A DNA stretch of 64,000 nt from Lucinisca nassula (Eukaryota; Mollusca; Bivalvia; Lucinida; Lucinidae): assembly GCA_963580285.1 (NCBI GenBank), contig OY757026.1, forward strand, positions 50,009,143 to 50,073,142, in the 5' to 3' direction. A program made the position numbers and the translations under genes. This document shows positions 40,752-50,548 of the stretch, one piece after another. The notes beneath the pieces were generated by a model. The model saw only the letters and a list, made by a program, of their open reading frames with translations, had not been told where the DNA came from and searched no databases. Every line of letters begins with the position of its first letter. Positions within the stretch are counted from its first letter, which is position 1.

Positions 40752-40862
40752 AAAGATAAAAGATAAAGAAGCTTTATTTAATGTCGCATATCCGAAACAA
40801 ATAACAGAAGCTCTGTAGAGCTTTTATTGCGACAAACAAAGTATCCTTTAACAAACACTTAC
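40752..40862 (-). mobile_element. SINE D 3' fragment
   Basis: It carries AAAGATAAAAGATAAAGAAG, TTTAATGTCGCATATCCG, AGCTCTGTAGAGCTTTTATTG and AACAAACACTTAC, the 3' third of SINE D on the minus strand, ending inside the body. It is inserted beside the P1 region of M3. Confidence 0.88.
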
Positions 40863-40913
40863 AAATTAGGATAAGGGCCTATACAGTTTGCAAAAAAAGT
40901 TAAGCCAAATTTT

Positions 40914-41192
40914 TCCAAATAGCTCAGTGGTTGAGCATCCGCTTTGGGAATGGGAGGTTGCAGGTTCGATCCCCGGCCGAGCCATACCAAAGGCGTGAAA
41001 AATGGTACTAGGCACTCACTTCGCTGACGCTCGCATTATCAGGGGGTAGTCCTAGGAAGATAAATGAAGGCAGGTAAGTACTTGTTACAGGATACTTTGT
41101 TTGTCGCAATAAAAGCTCTATAGAGCTTATGTTATTTGTTTCGGATATGTGACATTAAATAAAGCTTCTTTATCTTTATCTTTTATCTTTAA
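40914..41192 (+). mobile_element. SINE D, nearly complete plus copy
   Basis: AATAGCTCAGTGGTTGAGC (A box), TGCAGGTTCGATCCCCGG (B box), CATACCAAAGGCGTG, AAATGGTACTAGGCACTC, GTAGTCCTAGGAAGATAAATG, GCAATAAAAGCTCTATAGAGC and a (TATCTTT)n tail. Only the first few bases of the head are missing. Confidence 0.9.
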
Positions 41193-41355
41193 GAAAACAC
41201 AACCTCACAGCCCTAAATTTTTAAATGGACTGCTGCTATATATTAAAGGAGGAATATTCCATTTTGTACAAAACTTTAGAGAGACTGTTGAGGTTGTAAG
41301 AGTACTAAAACACCTCAGTGACATGCCCAATGCCTATAACACATTTTATTAACCC

Positions 41356-41729
41356 AAAAGATGCCAAGAATCAAAGCACTGAGAGTACTGGTGGGTAGAT
41401 TGTCTCTGGGTGTAGTTAGGAAAAATGGGCCTGAGCTTGGACTGTTTCGTTTAACCCTTAAACTCCTTTACTGAAAGAAAACCGTGTAGACCCTGACCAG
41501 TCACTGCGTTTTTCGGCGCCTGACCCTTAAATTCCTATACTCAAAAGATGCCAAGAATCAAAGCACTGAGAGTACTGGTGGGTCGATTGTCTCTGGGTGT
41601 AGTTAGGAAAAATGGGCCTGAGCTTGGACTGTTTCGTTTAACCCTTAAACTCCTTTACTGAAAGAAAACCGTGTAGACCCTGACCAGACACTGCGTTTTT
41701 TCGGCGCCTGACCCTTAAATTCCTATACT
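41356..41729. repeat. Recent 187-bp tandem duplication
   Basis: AAAAGATGCCAAGAATCAAAG to AATTCCTATACT occurs twice, 41356-41542 and 41543-41729. The copies differ at about four positions (GGTAGATT/GGTCGATT, CAGTCAC/CAGACAC, a T-run length and the junction). This is the least diverged repeat pair in the window. Confidence 0.95.
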
Positions 41730-41734
41730 TTAAG

Positions 41735-41815
41735 CATGCAGTGAAGACCCTGATCAGATGCCGCATTCTGTGGCGTCTGATCTGGGTCTACACTGTTTGC
41801 ATAGCCCAACCCATG
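41735..41815. repeat. P1 palindrome of the CGTCTG type
   Basis: GCAGTGAAGACCCTGATCAG, ATGCCGCATTCTGTGGCG and TCTGATCTGGGTCTACACTG then TTTGC form P1 with the GGCGTC stem. The surrounding MITE is only partly recognisable. Confidence 0.75.
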
Positions 41816-42044
41816 ATTCCAGCCCAGATTTTACAGTTAACCTTTTCACGTAAACACGTTGAACTCACTGCGATAAAATTCTATAAATAATCTGCGTGGA
41901 TTCCTACAAATCGGTAGTCACGTGGACTCCAGCACTAATAGAGGTTTTGTCCTTTATAACTTTGGGTCGATTGATAAACAATCGACCCAAAAACTGCAAC
42001 TGAAGAATCTGATGTTGTCTTTTTTCTGAACGTTTTAAAAATAT

Positions 42045-42130
42045 TTCTGCCTACAGGCAAACAGTGGGGACCCTGATCAGACTGCTCCTGTAGGAGCAGT
42101 CTGATCAGGGTCCCCTCTGTTTGCTTCAAT
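42045..42130. repeat. Perfect P1 palindrome of the ACTGCTCC type
   Basis: GGACCCTGATCAGACTGC and GCAGTCTGATCAGGGTCC pair perfectly around TCCTGTAGGA; outer arms GCAAACAGTG and CTGTTTGC are nearly perfect. It is one of the few copies without the usual offset mismatch. Confidence 0.88.
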
Positions 42131-42226
42131 GGTTCTTTCAGTAACATGCAGATGACAAAGCATACAAAAGTTGTTGTGATTGCCAGCTTAACTTTTATCC
42201 TGTTGATTATGACTGTCAGCCTTCGC

Positions 42227-42523
42227 CCCCGCCCATAGGGGCTTGAAGAAATATATGGGCTGCATGATGCTTCCACGCAGAGCTGAATCCGGCCCGCACA
42301 CTAGTACTGGTAAACCGCTTAGAGGATCTAAGCCTGTCCAGGAACCGCGGTGCGAGGTGGAGCGTCCATGCTCATAAACCCTATTGGTTTCATTGGGCGA
42401 GAGGGCTTGAGATGTCATTTCATCTCAATGTCGGGTAAAAGTCCCACAAAATTGGAAGCAACGTCTCCAAAATGACCTTTAGAGTGTTGACGGGGACGTT
42501 AAACCTCAAATCAAACAAACAAA
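42227..42523 (+). mobile_element. SINE A copy 13
   Basis: Full-length, from CCCCCGCCCATAGGGGC to CCTCAAATCAAACAAACAAA. I could not find a clear target duplication. Two open frames (41935-42276, 42188-42418) overlap it and are not genes. Confidence 0.9.
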
Positions 42524-42977
42524 TCAGTTGACATTAATTACATTGTACATAACAAAAAGTGTAGCTTCTGAACAGATGGCTCAGAAGCCATCTGATCTGG
42601 ATCTACACGGCAAATGTAGGTCTCGCGTTTTATACAGGATAATGGTTTTAAACGGGTTAAGGCTATTCTTAGAGTGGCTATTCTTGGAATAACTGGATAT
42701 GCCTGTAACAGTTTCCACCATTTTGTTGCCACTTTTTTTAGCAAAGGAGGATATAGGAATCTGGATCCAGTTACTGTTGTTAAAAACTGACAATACTGTC
42801 CCTCAAGATATTGTTACATTTGATCATTTATTATGCCAAATATGTCAGTTATATAGTTTTTGCTGGAAAATGTGAGAACCAGTGTATCAACAGAGTTATG
42901 CCTCTTTGGAAATTACTGTAAACATTTCATTTCGGGCTAACTCCTCTTACAATTTAGATCTGATCAATCCAAAACTT

Positions 42978-43322
42978 GATACAGGAGAACTTCAATGGCT
43001 CCAACACGTTTGGGACCTCGAAAATCTGTTCGAGACTGGGGTAGTTCGAGCGACTCAGGGTTACTGCCAGAAGACCTATATAAGGAGATCCTTTTTGGTG
43101 TTCTATAATGACAATGTATGCTGTGTGTACTCATTAGAATCGCCTCATCGATGCGATTTTAATGAGTGCACACAGCATACATTTGCAAGTAAAAAAGGCG
43201 AAAATCTCTTAAATTATCCCACTATTTCTTACGTACAGGATTTCGCTAGGGGCTCAATAATGGGTTCGACTCAGCCATGGTAAACGAGCGATCAGTGTTC
43301 GAGCCATCGAAGATTTACTGTA
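42978..43322. mobile_element. pogo-like MITE M7, copy 2 (reversed)
   Basis: CAGGAGAACTTCAATGGCTCC and CGAGCCATCGAAGATTTACTG are the inverted ends, each next to TA. The centre has TGTATGCTGTGTGTACTC, ATTAGAATCGCCTC and the mirror GCGATTTTAATGAGTGCACAC. A 133-residue open frame across it is spurious. Confidence 0.85.
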
Positions 43323-43499
43323 TATAGTTTTTGCTGAAAAATGTGAGAACCAGTATATCAACAGAGTTATGCCTCTTTGAAAATTACTGTAAACATTTCA
43401 TTTCGGGCTAACTCCTCTTACAATTTAGATCTGATCAAGCCAAAACTTGATATATAGTTAGACCATGATGTGGAGCAGTGCAGATTTTTTCGAGGTTAG

Positions 43500-43834
43500 T
43501 GTGGGTGTGTGAATTCGGGTTTAACGTCACTTTCAACAATTTTTCAGTCATATCACGATGGTGTCTGGTTGCGACAGGGAGCTCAATGCTCACTTTTTTT
43601 ATTGTGCTGCCTCATTGAAGTATCATGTCCCAGACACATTACATGATACCACACACAGTCACATTATCCTGACACTGGGTCGGCCAGTCCTAGCTCTACC
43701 CCGTAAATCTGAGTGCCAAGTGAGGAGCAACTAGTACCATTTTTAACGACTTTGGTATGTCGCGGCCCAGGATCGAACCCGTGACCTACCGTTTCCCGGA
43801 GTGGACACTACCAACATAGCTATCGGGGCCGGTG
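43500..43834 (-). mobile_element. SINE C copy 2
   Basis: The minus strand carries GGCCCCGATAGCTATGTTGG, a B box ACGGGTTCGATCCTGGG, CATACCAAAGTCGTTAAAAATG, GTACTAGTTGCTCC and an (ACACCC)-type tail. A perfect 12-bp duplication, TTTCGAGGTTAG, lies at 43488-43499 and 43835-43846. Confidence 0.93.
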
Positions 43835-44098
43835 TTTCGAGGTTAGGGTTCACCAAATACTAATAGAGTTACGCCCCTTCTAAAACTTTCTGTAAACATT
43901 TCATTAGTGGCTATAACTTCTTCTATAATTTATATCGGATCAAGCTAAAACTTAATTGATATATATTTAGACCATCTTATTGTTTCGAGGTTACGGTCCA
44001 CCATGGGAAAAACCTTCAGAAATCTTCTTCTCAGAATCCAAATGTCTCCATATAAACAATGCTCAATATAGTGGTCCAGAACGATTGGTTTTGTGTTA

Positions 44099-44266
44099 TA
44101 TCCTTGTCCTGCTGAATAAATTAATTTTGTCACACCCATTTCAGACTATCAAACATAGTATGCTAAGTTGATTCAGTTCATGTACCATATGACAAACAGT
44201 GTGGATTCTGATCAAATGGCCTCAGAATCAATCTGATTTGGATCCTCACTGTACATAAAGGGGTTA
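44099..44266. mobile_element. MITE M1, copy 8, partial
   Basis: CCTTGTCCTGCTGAATAAATT, GTCACACCCATTTCAGAC and P1 (GTGTGGATTCTGATCAAATGG and mirror) lead into CACTGTACATAAAGGGG. The left TTAA is not clear. It abuts the next M1 copy head to tail. Confidence 0.75.
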
Positions 44267-44735
44267 CCCCTTATCCTGCTGTTCCTGATAACCCCTATCT
44301 TTGCAAACAGTGTAGATCCAGATCAGATGGCTTCTGAAGAAGCTGTCTGATCAGGATCTCCATTCTTTGTCATTCTGTTTGTGAATTTGTAAGAATAAAT
44401 TGTATTTAGTAAAACCCCTGTCACACCAGGGCCGCGTTTTCACGGCGTCCAAGATCAATGCAGAACGCCGAGGTGCGCGCAGTACGATCGTAAACATCGC
44501 CGTAGCAATGCAGTGGGTCGCCAGTAGGCGCGTTGGGATGGCATAGAACGCCAAGCGACGGCGCTCATTTTGAGCATGCCCAAAAAAAACGCCGTCGCTC
44601 GGCGTTCTGATAAGAGCGCAGTGAGGTCGCCGTAAGGTTGCCACAGCAGCGCAGTAAGGTCTCCTACAACGCTACAGGAGCTCGGCAAGCGCGCACAGAG
44701 GTCTCCTACAACGCCTTATAAGCTCCGCTTGTATA

Positions 44736-45046
44736 ATTGATTAATTGGTTGATAGATTTGAGGTTTAACGTCCCCGTCAACACTGTATAGGTCATTTTGG
44801 AGACGTTGCTTCCAATTTTGTGGAACGACTTTTACCCGCCTTTGAGATGAAATGACATCTCAAGCCCTGTCGCCCAATGAAACCAATAGAGTTTATAAGC
44901 ATGGACGGCCCGTCTCGCACCGCTTTGCCTGGGCAGGCTTAGATCCTCTAAGCGGTTTACCAGTACTCGTTTGCGGTCGGTTTCAACTCTCCATGGAAGC
45001 ATCATGCAGTCCATCTATTTCTTCCAGTCCCGATGGGTGGGGGCGC
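44736..45046 (-). mobile_element. SINE A copy 14
   Basis: A perfect 11-bp duplication, CCGCTTGTATA, lies at 44725-44735 and 45047-45057. The copy is complete, with a short and altered CAAA tail (ATTGATTAATTGGTTGATAG in plus view). Confidence 0.92.
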
Positions 45047-45192
45047 CCGCTTGTATATACAGTGGCTGGAGTAGACTGTGGAACGTAAAGGTTGATTGAG
45101 TACTGTCTTCTGTGGTGACTCATCCCGGGGTTGATAAAGTAATGGCGGTGGACTTGCTCCTGCTTTCGGTCATGGCGGTGGATTGCTTTCGA

Positions 45193-45419
45193 CGGCACAC
45201 AAGTACTGGTAAACCGCTTAGGGGATCTAAGCCAGCCCAGGCAAAGGGGCGCGAGTCGGACCATCCATGCTTATTAACACTATTGTGTTCATTGGGCGAC
45301 AGGGATTGAGATGTCATTTCATCTGAATATCAGGTAAAAGTCCCAAAATTGGAAGCAACATCTCCCTCAAATGACATATACTGTGTTGATGGGGATGTTA
45401 AACCTCACATCAAACAAAA
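45193..45419 (+). mobile_element. SINE A copy 15, 5'-truncated
   Basis: It begins at ACAAGTACTGGTAAACCGC and runs to CCTCACATCAAACAAAAC. Compared with other copies it has CTCCCTCAAATGACATATAC in the tail region. It lies 150 bp from copy 14 in opposite orientation. Confidence 0.9.
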
Positions 45420-46189
45420 CTGTTTGACTGAAGAAGATGTGGATTTACACTTTGCTTTATAGTGCAAACGAACGTCTTCAGCGCAGTGTGAGTGCCGTAA
45501 AAGCGCAGTGCACGCATTGTGAGCGCCATAAAAGCGCAGTGCACACAGTATTAGTGCCATGTAAGCACAGTGGATGCGCCGTGGGAGCGCATACAATCGC
45601 CATCAAGAACACCGCAGGATCGCGATAGATCGCCATGTAAGCTCCGTAGCAACGTCTTGGTCGCTGTAATGACGCCATGACAGGTCCATGTTCACTAAAA
45701 ATATCCCATGTTCCTTGCAAACTTGTGGCGTTCTGGAAAATTAAACAACGCCGTTCCATCGCAGTGGAAACGCGGCATAGTGTGAAAGGGGTATAATTTG
45801 ATTGGTTAAACGTCAGAAATGGATGTGGGTAAATTAATTATTCAGCAGGATAAGGGTTAAATTATCCATTGTTCACAGTGATAAATCTTTATATTATTTC
45901 CTTATTAATTTTTTTTTAATCAAGAAAGTAAAAAAATGCTTTGATAAGTATAAATTACCATGGTAACAAAGCCTTGTAATATGACTGGGTCTGCAATTTT
46001 TTATCAAATAAGCACCTTTTCAGCAGAGGATGTCTTATAAATATCAAGTTTTAAACATGTATTTTAAGATATTTTGTATATAATTCAAATCATTAACAAA
46101 ATCATGTTGGTATCAATTACAACCCAACTTCTTTTAAATTATGGAGTAAATGAGGTTTGAATTACTGAAGTTGCACTATACATGTAGCA

Positions 46190-46484
46190 GCCCCCACCCA
46201 TCGGGGCTTGAAGAAATAAATGGGCTGCATGATGCTTCCACGCAGAGCTGAGTCCTACCGCACAAGAGTACTGGTAAACGCTTAGTGGATCTAAAACTGC
46301 CCAGGCAAAGCAGCGCGAGCTGGAACATCCATGCTTATAAACCCTATTGGTTTCATTAGGCGACAGGGCTTGAGATTTCATTTCATCTCATCGTCGGGTA
46401 AAGTCCCACAAAATTGGAAGCAATGTCTCCAAAATGACCTATACACTGTTGACGCGGATGTAAAACCTCAAATCAAACAAACAA
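46190..46484 (+). mobile_element. SINE A copy 16
   Basis: Runs from AGCCCCCACCCATCGGGGC to CCTCAAATCAAACAAACAAAA. Flanks ACATGTAG and ACATGTGT may be remnants of a duplication but are not convincing. Confidence 0.9.
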
Positions 46485-46834
46485 AAGTGACATGTGTACA
46501 AACTCCAAGAAGGCACGAGATGCCTCAAAATGTGGCGTTCAGGGTCTACACTGTTTGCCTGACTCAACCAGCTATTTTTAGACACAACATCTGTTAGTTG
46601 ACTGTACTTGTTCAAATTTTAGAACAAGTAATGCATGGATAGTAGTTGAGGTGTCAGAACACATAGGGTAAATATCAACAGGTTGCTGCGGACATTCACA
46701 CCTTCATCTGTTTGTGTGAATTATTGTGGGAGATGCTAATCATGTCCAGCTTTATTCTCACTTACTTCTCACTTCACCCCTAGGAACACCAAGAAAATGT
46801 TTAGAGCAGACGACAGTCTAATTTTTCCATTGTT

Positions 46835-46935
46835 TTTCAGAGAAGAAAAATATCAGGCTTGCCATTTCATGTGAATCATCTGCGTAGCAGATGATTCACA
46901 TGAAATGTCAAGTCTGATTTTCTCTGAAAAATATG
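46835..46935. repeat. Palindrome, GATTCACATGAAATG type
   Basis: CATTTCATGTGAATCATCTGC and its mirror meet at GTAG, with outer TTTTTCAGAGAAGAAAAAT. Related half-sites occur near 50290-50330 and 56810-56860, so this is a dispersed family in which only this copy keeps both arms. Confidence 0.75.
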
Positions 46936-47029
46936 ATTGACATTTTTTTCTCAGAAAAATATGAAAAAATATATTTGGAAAAGGTGTAGCAATAGCTTAC
47001 CCATTTTGACTCAGACACCGCAAAATTGG

Positions 47030-47110
47030 ATAATTGGCCAACAGTGCATCCCTAGATCAGACGCTGCAGAATGAGATATCTGATCAGGTATATCACTGTT
47101 TGCATAGCAA
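47030..47110. repeat. P1 palindrome, diverged
   Basis: GGCCAACAGTGCATCCCTAG, ATCAGACGCTGCAGAATG and ATCTGATCAGGTATATCACTG then TTTGC retain P1 order with a scrambled stem. Confidence 0.65.
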
Positions 47111-47406
47111 CCATTTCCTAAATAAATTTCTAACTAGAATACTGTCGATGGCGCGCCATCGCAAATCCCCACACTTTCTACAGAGGCGCCAAGTACCGAA
47201 AACCCCTCACCCTGGGCCCTAATTTGACCCCAGGGTCAAAATATTACCTGTATTATATTCTACTAATCATTCCCTTCAATTTGATATGCCACATGACTAT
47301 GTTCCAAAAAACTTAAATTTTGACCCTCATTTATTATGAGCCATCTCATCTGGGTCTACACTGTTTATTTCCATTTTGTACCAAATGGAATCTGCCTCCT
47401 TATATA

Positions 47407-48871
47407 CTGAACCGAAAAAGAAATGCAACTTTTTAACCCAAAAGATTTTCATGCAACCATCAGGTTGAATGAAAAATCATTTTGCGATTTACTTTCATAC
47501 TTTTTAAACTTTGTTATGCAGAAAACATTTGGCCGATATCTTTACAGTTTAACGCTCCACTTGACAATTCATTGTTTTCAACATTTCCTCTTGCAGTACA
47601 TTAAATGTATACAGTAGCCTCATCATATTGGCATATTATGTTACCTGGAGTTTAGGTTTCAAAAGTCCGGTAAAATTTCTCTACCGAATATGATATGTTT
47701 GACGCAAGATCAATGTAACATAGCGGTCCAAATGCTTCTACGTGGGACCTCTCAGGCTGTCATCGCCAGGAACTTCCAAGTGAGTAAATCGAGGATAACT
47801 CACTTGTACCAGTGTCTACATCAAACAGGAAGGACAAATGACAGGCCCAGAAGTGGACGTCCACGCGTCGCGACACGTCGACAGGACGGATACATCCATT
47901 TAACCCACCTTCGTAATCGGTTCTATACAGCCGTCGAGACGTCTCAGGTGACACCAGGAACGCACAAAAATGGAATAAGTGCAGATACTGTCAGGAATCG
48001 CCTTCGAGAGTTTGGCTTTCATCCTCGTTGTCCATACGTTGGTATGCCATTAACACCACGGCGACGTCAGGTTAGAATGGCTTGGCTCACACAACATAGG
48101 CCAAACCTGTTTCCCCTTTGTCAGTGGCGTAACGTAATGTTTTCTGACGAGTCCAGGTACTTGTTGTACAGAGCTGACGGCCGTCAACGTGTGTATAGGT
48201 GTGATGGAGAGCGTTATCGTGACAATTGTTTGGTTGAACGTGATCGATTTGGAGGCGGTGGGTTGATGGTGTGGGCTGGCATATCTTATGGTCATAGAAC
48301 GCCCCTGGTATTCATTGATGGAACTTTGACGGCTCTGCGTTACGTTGACGTCATTTTACGACGGGTAGACGTTCCATATGTATGACAGCACAACGTTACA
48401 TTTCAACAGGATAACGCTCGGGTGCATGTAGCAAGGCTCAGCATGGTATTTTTTCAGCAAAACAATGTTGATGTGATGCACTGGCCATCATATAGTCCAG
48501 ATCTCTCTCCTATAGAACATTTGTGGGACGTCAAGTCTTGCGTCTCACGATCATACAGGAGTGGAATGCTATTCCCCAGGCAGAGCTCAATCGTTTAATC
48601 CTGTCCATGACCAGGCGTGTGCGTGCAGGACAGAATGCAAACCGAGGACATACTCGCTATTAACTGCTTATGTTTTGAACTTGTGAAATGACTACCTCTG
48701 TGACAAAACGGATTTGTGTTCCAAACATTCTCACTGGAAATTGAACTCTCTATGGTAGTTACATTTGGGAATGATTATATTATTGCGTCATTAAATCGAT
48801 TGTCTGCAAATATGATTATTTCCGCAAATACTCGCATTTATATTTGGAGTTGCGTTTCTTTTTTGGTTCAG
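47407..48871 (+). mobile_element. Tc1-family transposon, 1465 bp
   Basis: 24-bp terminal inverted repeats (47407-47430 and 48848-48871) start CTGAACC and differ at two positions. TA is duplicated at the host site. The single gene inside is broken, so the element cannot move itself. Near-intact ends and length suggest a recent insertion. Similar active copies may exist elsewhere in the genome. Confidence 0.95.
47690..48663 (+). pseudogene. Tc1 transposase, broken (DD34E type)
   Basis: It starts MICLTQDQCNIAVQMLLRG. A first helix-turn-helix with GTSQAVIARNFQVSKSRI is followed by the RPRSGRPRVATRRQD hook and a second DNA-binding region (GISADTVRNRLREFGF). The DDE domain has VMFSDESRY (first D), QQDNARVHVAR (second D) and SYSPDLSPIEHLWD (E), with 34 residues between the second D and the E. 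Codon 232 is TGA at 48383-48385 (a likely CGA to TGA change). A deletion with frame change follows WD near 48535; the true C-terminus (EWNAIPQAELNRLILSM, RRVRAGQNANRGHTRY) continues in another frame to TAA at 48661. Normal length would be about 340 residues. Confidence 0.93.
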
Positions 48872-49080
48872 TATATATAGCTGGAGTCAGTTTAAAAATT
48901 TAGGGCTATCAGGTTGTGTTTTCTTCAAAATTATTTTGGAAAATGGCGGAACGTTTTGTGAATTGTGTAGGCCCTGATCAGATACCGTGTTCTGCGGCAT
49001 CTGATCTGGGCCTGCATTGTTTGCCAGGATACTGACGTTTTGGGGGGGTTCCGGTAGAAAATTGGTTATAAATAAGTATG

Positions 49081-49380
49081 TTTGTTTGTTTGATTTGAGG
49101 TTTAATGTCCCCGTCAACACTGTAAAGGTCATTTTGGAGACGTTGCTTCCAATTTTGTGGGACTTTTACCTGACATTGAGATGAAATGACATCTCAAGCC
49201 CTGTTGCCCAATGAAACCAATAGGGTTTATTAGCATGGACGGTCCGCCTCGCACCGCGGTTCCTGGACAGGCTTAGATCGTCTAAGCGGTTTACCAGTAC
49301 TAGTGTGTGGGCCGGATTCAGCTCTGCGTGGAAGCATCATGCAGCCCATATATTTCTTCAAGCGCCAATGGGCGGGGGCC
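49081..49380 (-). mobile_element. SINE A copy 17
   Basis: A perfect 12-bp duplication, TAAATAAGTATG, lies at 49069-49080 and 49381-49392. Complete copy with the CACCGCGGTTCCTGGACAGG variant of the core also seen at 32270, 36925, 42330, 50870 and 58850, marking a subfamily. Confidence 0.94.
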
Positions 49381-49444
49381 TAAATAAGTATGTGTATGGG
49401 TATATAGGGTTGAAAGGGTTGAATATAGTTGTAGTTTTGTCACA

Positions 49445-49645
49445 TACCGTAATGTTCCTAAGTATTGGCAGACAGATATGCAAACAGTGCAGACCGAGAT
49501 CAGACTGCTCCTGCAGGAGCAATCTGATCAGGGTCTATACTGTTTGGCATTCTGTCTACATTTCACTACTTGCTGGATCGTAAAACAAATTTGTTAAAAA
49601 ATTTTTTTGAGAATTACACCACGTCCTCAATAGGATTTTTACGGT
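49445..49645. mobile_element. MITE M4, best copy
   Basis: ATACCGTAATGTTCCTAAG at the left and AGGATTTTTACGGTA at the right are inverted ends. P1 lies at 49485-49545 with GAGATCAGACTGCTCCTGC and its mirror. GCTGGATCGTAAAACAAATTTG follows. No coding sequence. Confidence 0.82.
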
Positions 49646-49649
49646 AATG

Positions 49650-50457
49650 AATAACACTGAATTGCACAGTATGTCTGTGTGATAATGGTCCCTTTCTCTC
49701 AAGTGTTGGCTCAGTCCAGCAGATAATCAATATGCAAATGAGTAGGCGTGGCCTGCCTTTCTGCAATGGAAGTTTAATTAAGTGATGTCCAGGTAACCAG
49801 TTATAAGGAAGCATATTAGGAGAATAGACTAGAAAATGGTGGAAACAGGAAAGGCAGCTTTATCTATGGTTGCCACGGCAACAAAAACAATATTGGAAAT
49901 ACATTGTTAATTAAGCAACTGTGCGAGGCAAGTTTGCTCATAATCGGATTGGAGAGCGAACATATCATGTCAACGAAAATACCTGAGTTTGTATAAGTCT
50001 TGGTGATGGGAAGAATGAGGGCGTGCTGAGCTAGGGTTTATAGAGGAAATGGGACTGGGTGACGGGGAGGTGGAGATGTAAATTTAAATGATTGGAAGAA
50101 AGAACAGCTGTAGGAGAATTATGATACAAAAAGGTAGGAATTTGGTGAAATTAACCTTTTAAGTTTTTTGTTTGTTTTTTTTTAAATTAAATGTTGCTTT
50201 TTTTTCTATGAAAAATAATTTTCAAAACCAACAATTCTCTTAACTCTCAAAGTTATGTATTTTTTTTTTTTTTTCGAATTTTTCAAGGAAAATGAGATGT
50301 TCACATGAAATGTTAAGCTTGGTTGAAGATCTTTTATTGCTAGAAAATAATTATTAACTCTTTTAAAGCATATGGCAGAAAACTTATTAGAGCAGACAGC
50401 AGTCATCATTTTCATTTTTAAAATTATTTTTTAAAGAAAATAAGGCTTTTCTGGCCC
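49650..50457. other. No gene recognised
   Basis: I see no confident exon. T-runs lie near 50165-50275. Around 50210-50440 are words (TGAGATGTTCACATGAAATG, AAAATAAGGCTTTTC) related to the palindrome at 46835 and the block at 56690, so part of this may be that dispersed family. Confidence 0.4.
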
Positions 50458-50548
50458 TGGCCATCGAGGCTTGAAGAAATAGATTGAGCTGCATGATGCT
50501 TCCATGCAGAGCTGAAACCGACCACACATGAATACTGGTAAACTGCTG
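50458..50548 (+). mobile_element. SINE A copy 18, 5' fragment
   Basis: It runs from GGCCATCGAGGCTTGAAG to ATACTGGTAAACTGCT and then stops before the core. Loss of the 3' part is unusual for a retroposed copy and points to later deletion. Confidence 0.82.

Larger units (their letters stand above)
40677..41275. mobile_element. MITE M3 copy 3, carrying two SINE D pieces
   Basis: M3 words appear in reverse order: AGCAGGCCCAGATCAGATGC (40720-40745), GGGCCTATACAGTTTGC (40875-40895), then AACACAACCTCACAGCCC and TTCCATTTTGTACAAAAC (41195-41275). The two gaps are filled by SINE D sequence in opposite orientations. Confidence 0.82.
42850..44010 (+). repeat. Array H7, three units, interrupted twice
   Basis: Units at 42853-42979, 43321-43455 and 43849-43975 share TTACTGTAAACATTTCATTTCGG, CTAACTCCTCTTACAATTTAG and GATCAAGCCAAAACTTGATA. 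A pogo-like MITE (42978-43322) separates units 1 and 2, and SINE C (43500-43834) separates 2 and 3. It resembles the arrays of H1-H3, but no ends are visible. Confidence 0.78.
44414..45793. mobile_element. GC-rich terminal-inverted-repeat element GCX
   Basis: The ends ACCCCTGTCACAC and GTGTGAAAGGGGT are inverted. The host MITE shows a 2-3 bp duplication (TA or TAA). The body is unusually GC- and CpG-rich, with many GCGCAGTG, GCCATAAAAGCGC and AACGCCG words in both halves, and GCCGCGTTTTCACGGCG near one end mirrored by CCATCGCAGTGGAAACGCGGC near the other. Two SINE A copies (44736, 45193) sit in the middle. No transposase. A TAA duplication would fit PIF/Harbinger, but this is only a suggestion. 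Confidence 0.78.
44277..45856. mobile_element. MITE M1, copy 9, split by a GC-rich element
   Basis: M1 runs 44277-44413 (CCCTTATCCTGCTGTTCC, P1 at 44312-44365, GAATAAATTGTATTTAGTA) and resumes at 45795 with TTTGATTGGTTAAACGTCAG and TTCAGCAGGATAAGGG. The right flank is TTAA (45857-45860); the left flank reads TTAC. Confidence 0.85.
47374..49066. mobile_element. MITE M3 copy 4, split by a Tc1 transposon
   Basis: M3 sequence (TTTTGTACCAAATGGAATC, CTCCTTATATA) stops at 47406 and resumes at 48872 with TATATAGCTGGAGTC, AGGTTGTGTTTTCTTC, P1 (48960-49020, GGCCCTGATCAGATACCG and mirror) and CCGGTAGAAAATTGG. The TA at the break is duplicated (47405-47406, 48872-48873). Confidence 0.9.

Noticed and set aside
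42882..43283. 133-residue open frame
   Set aside because: It covers a pogo-like MITE and part of array H7. The palindrome at its centre makes both strands open.
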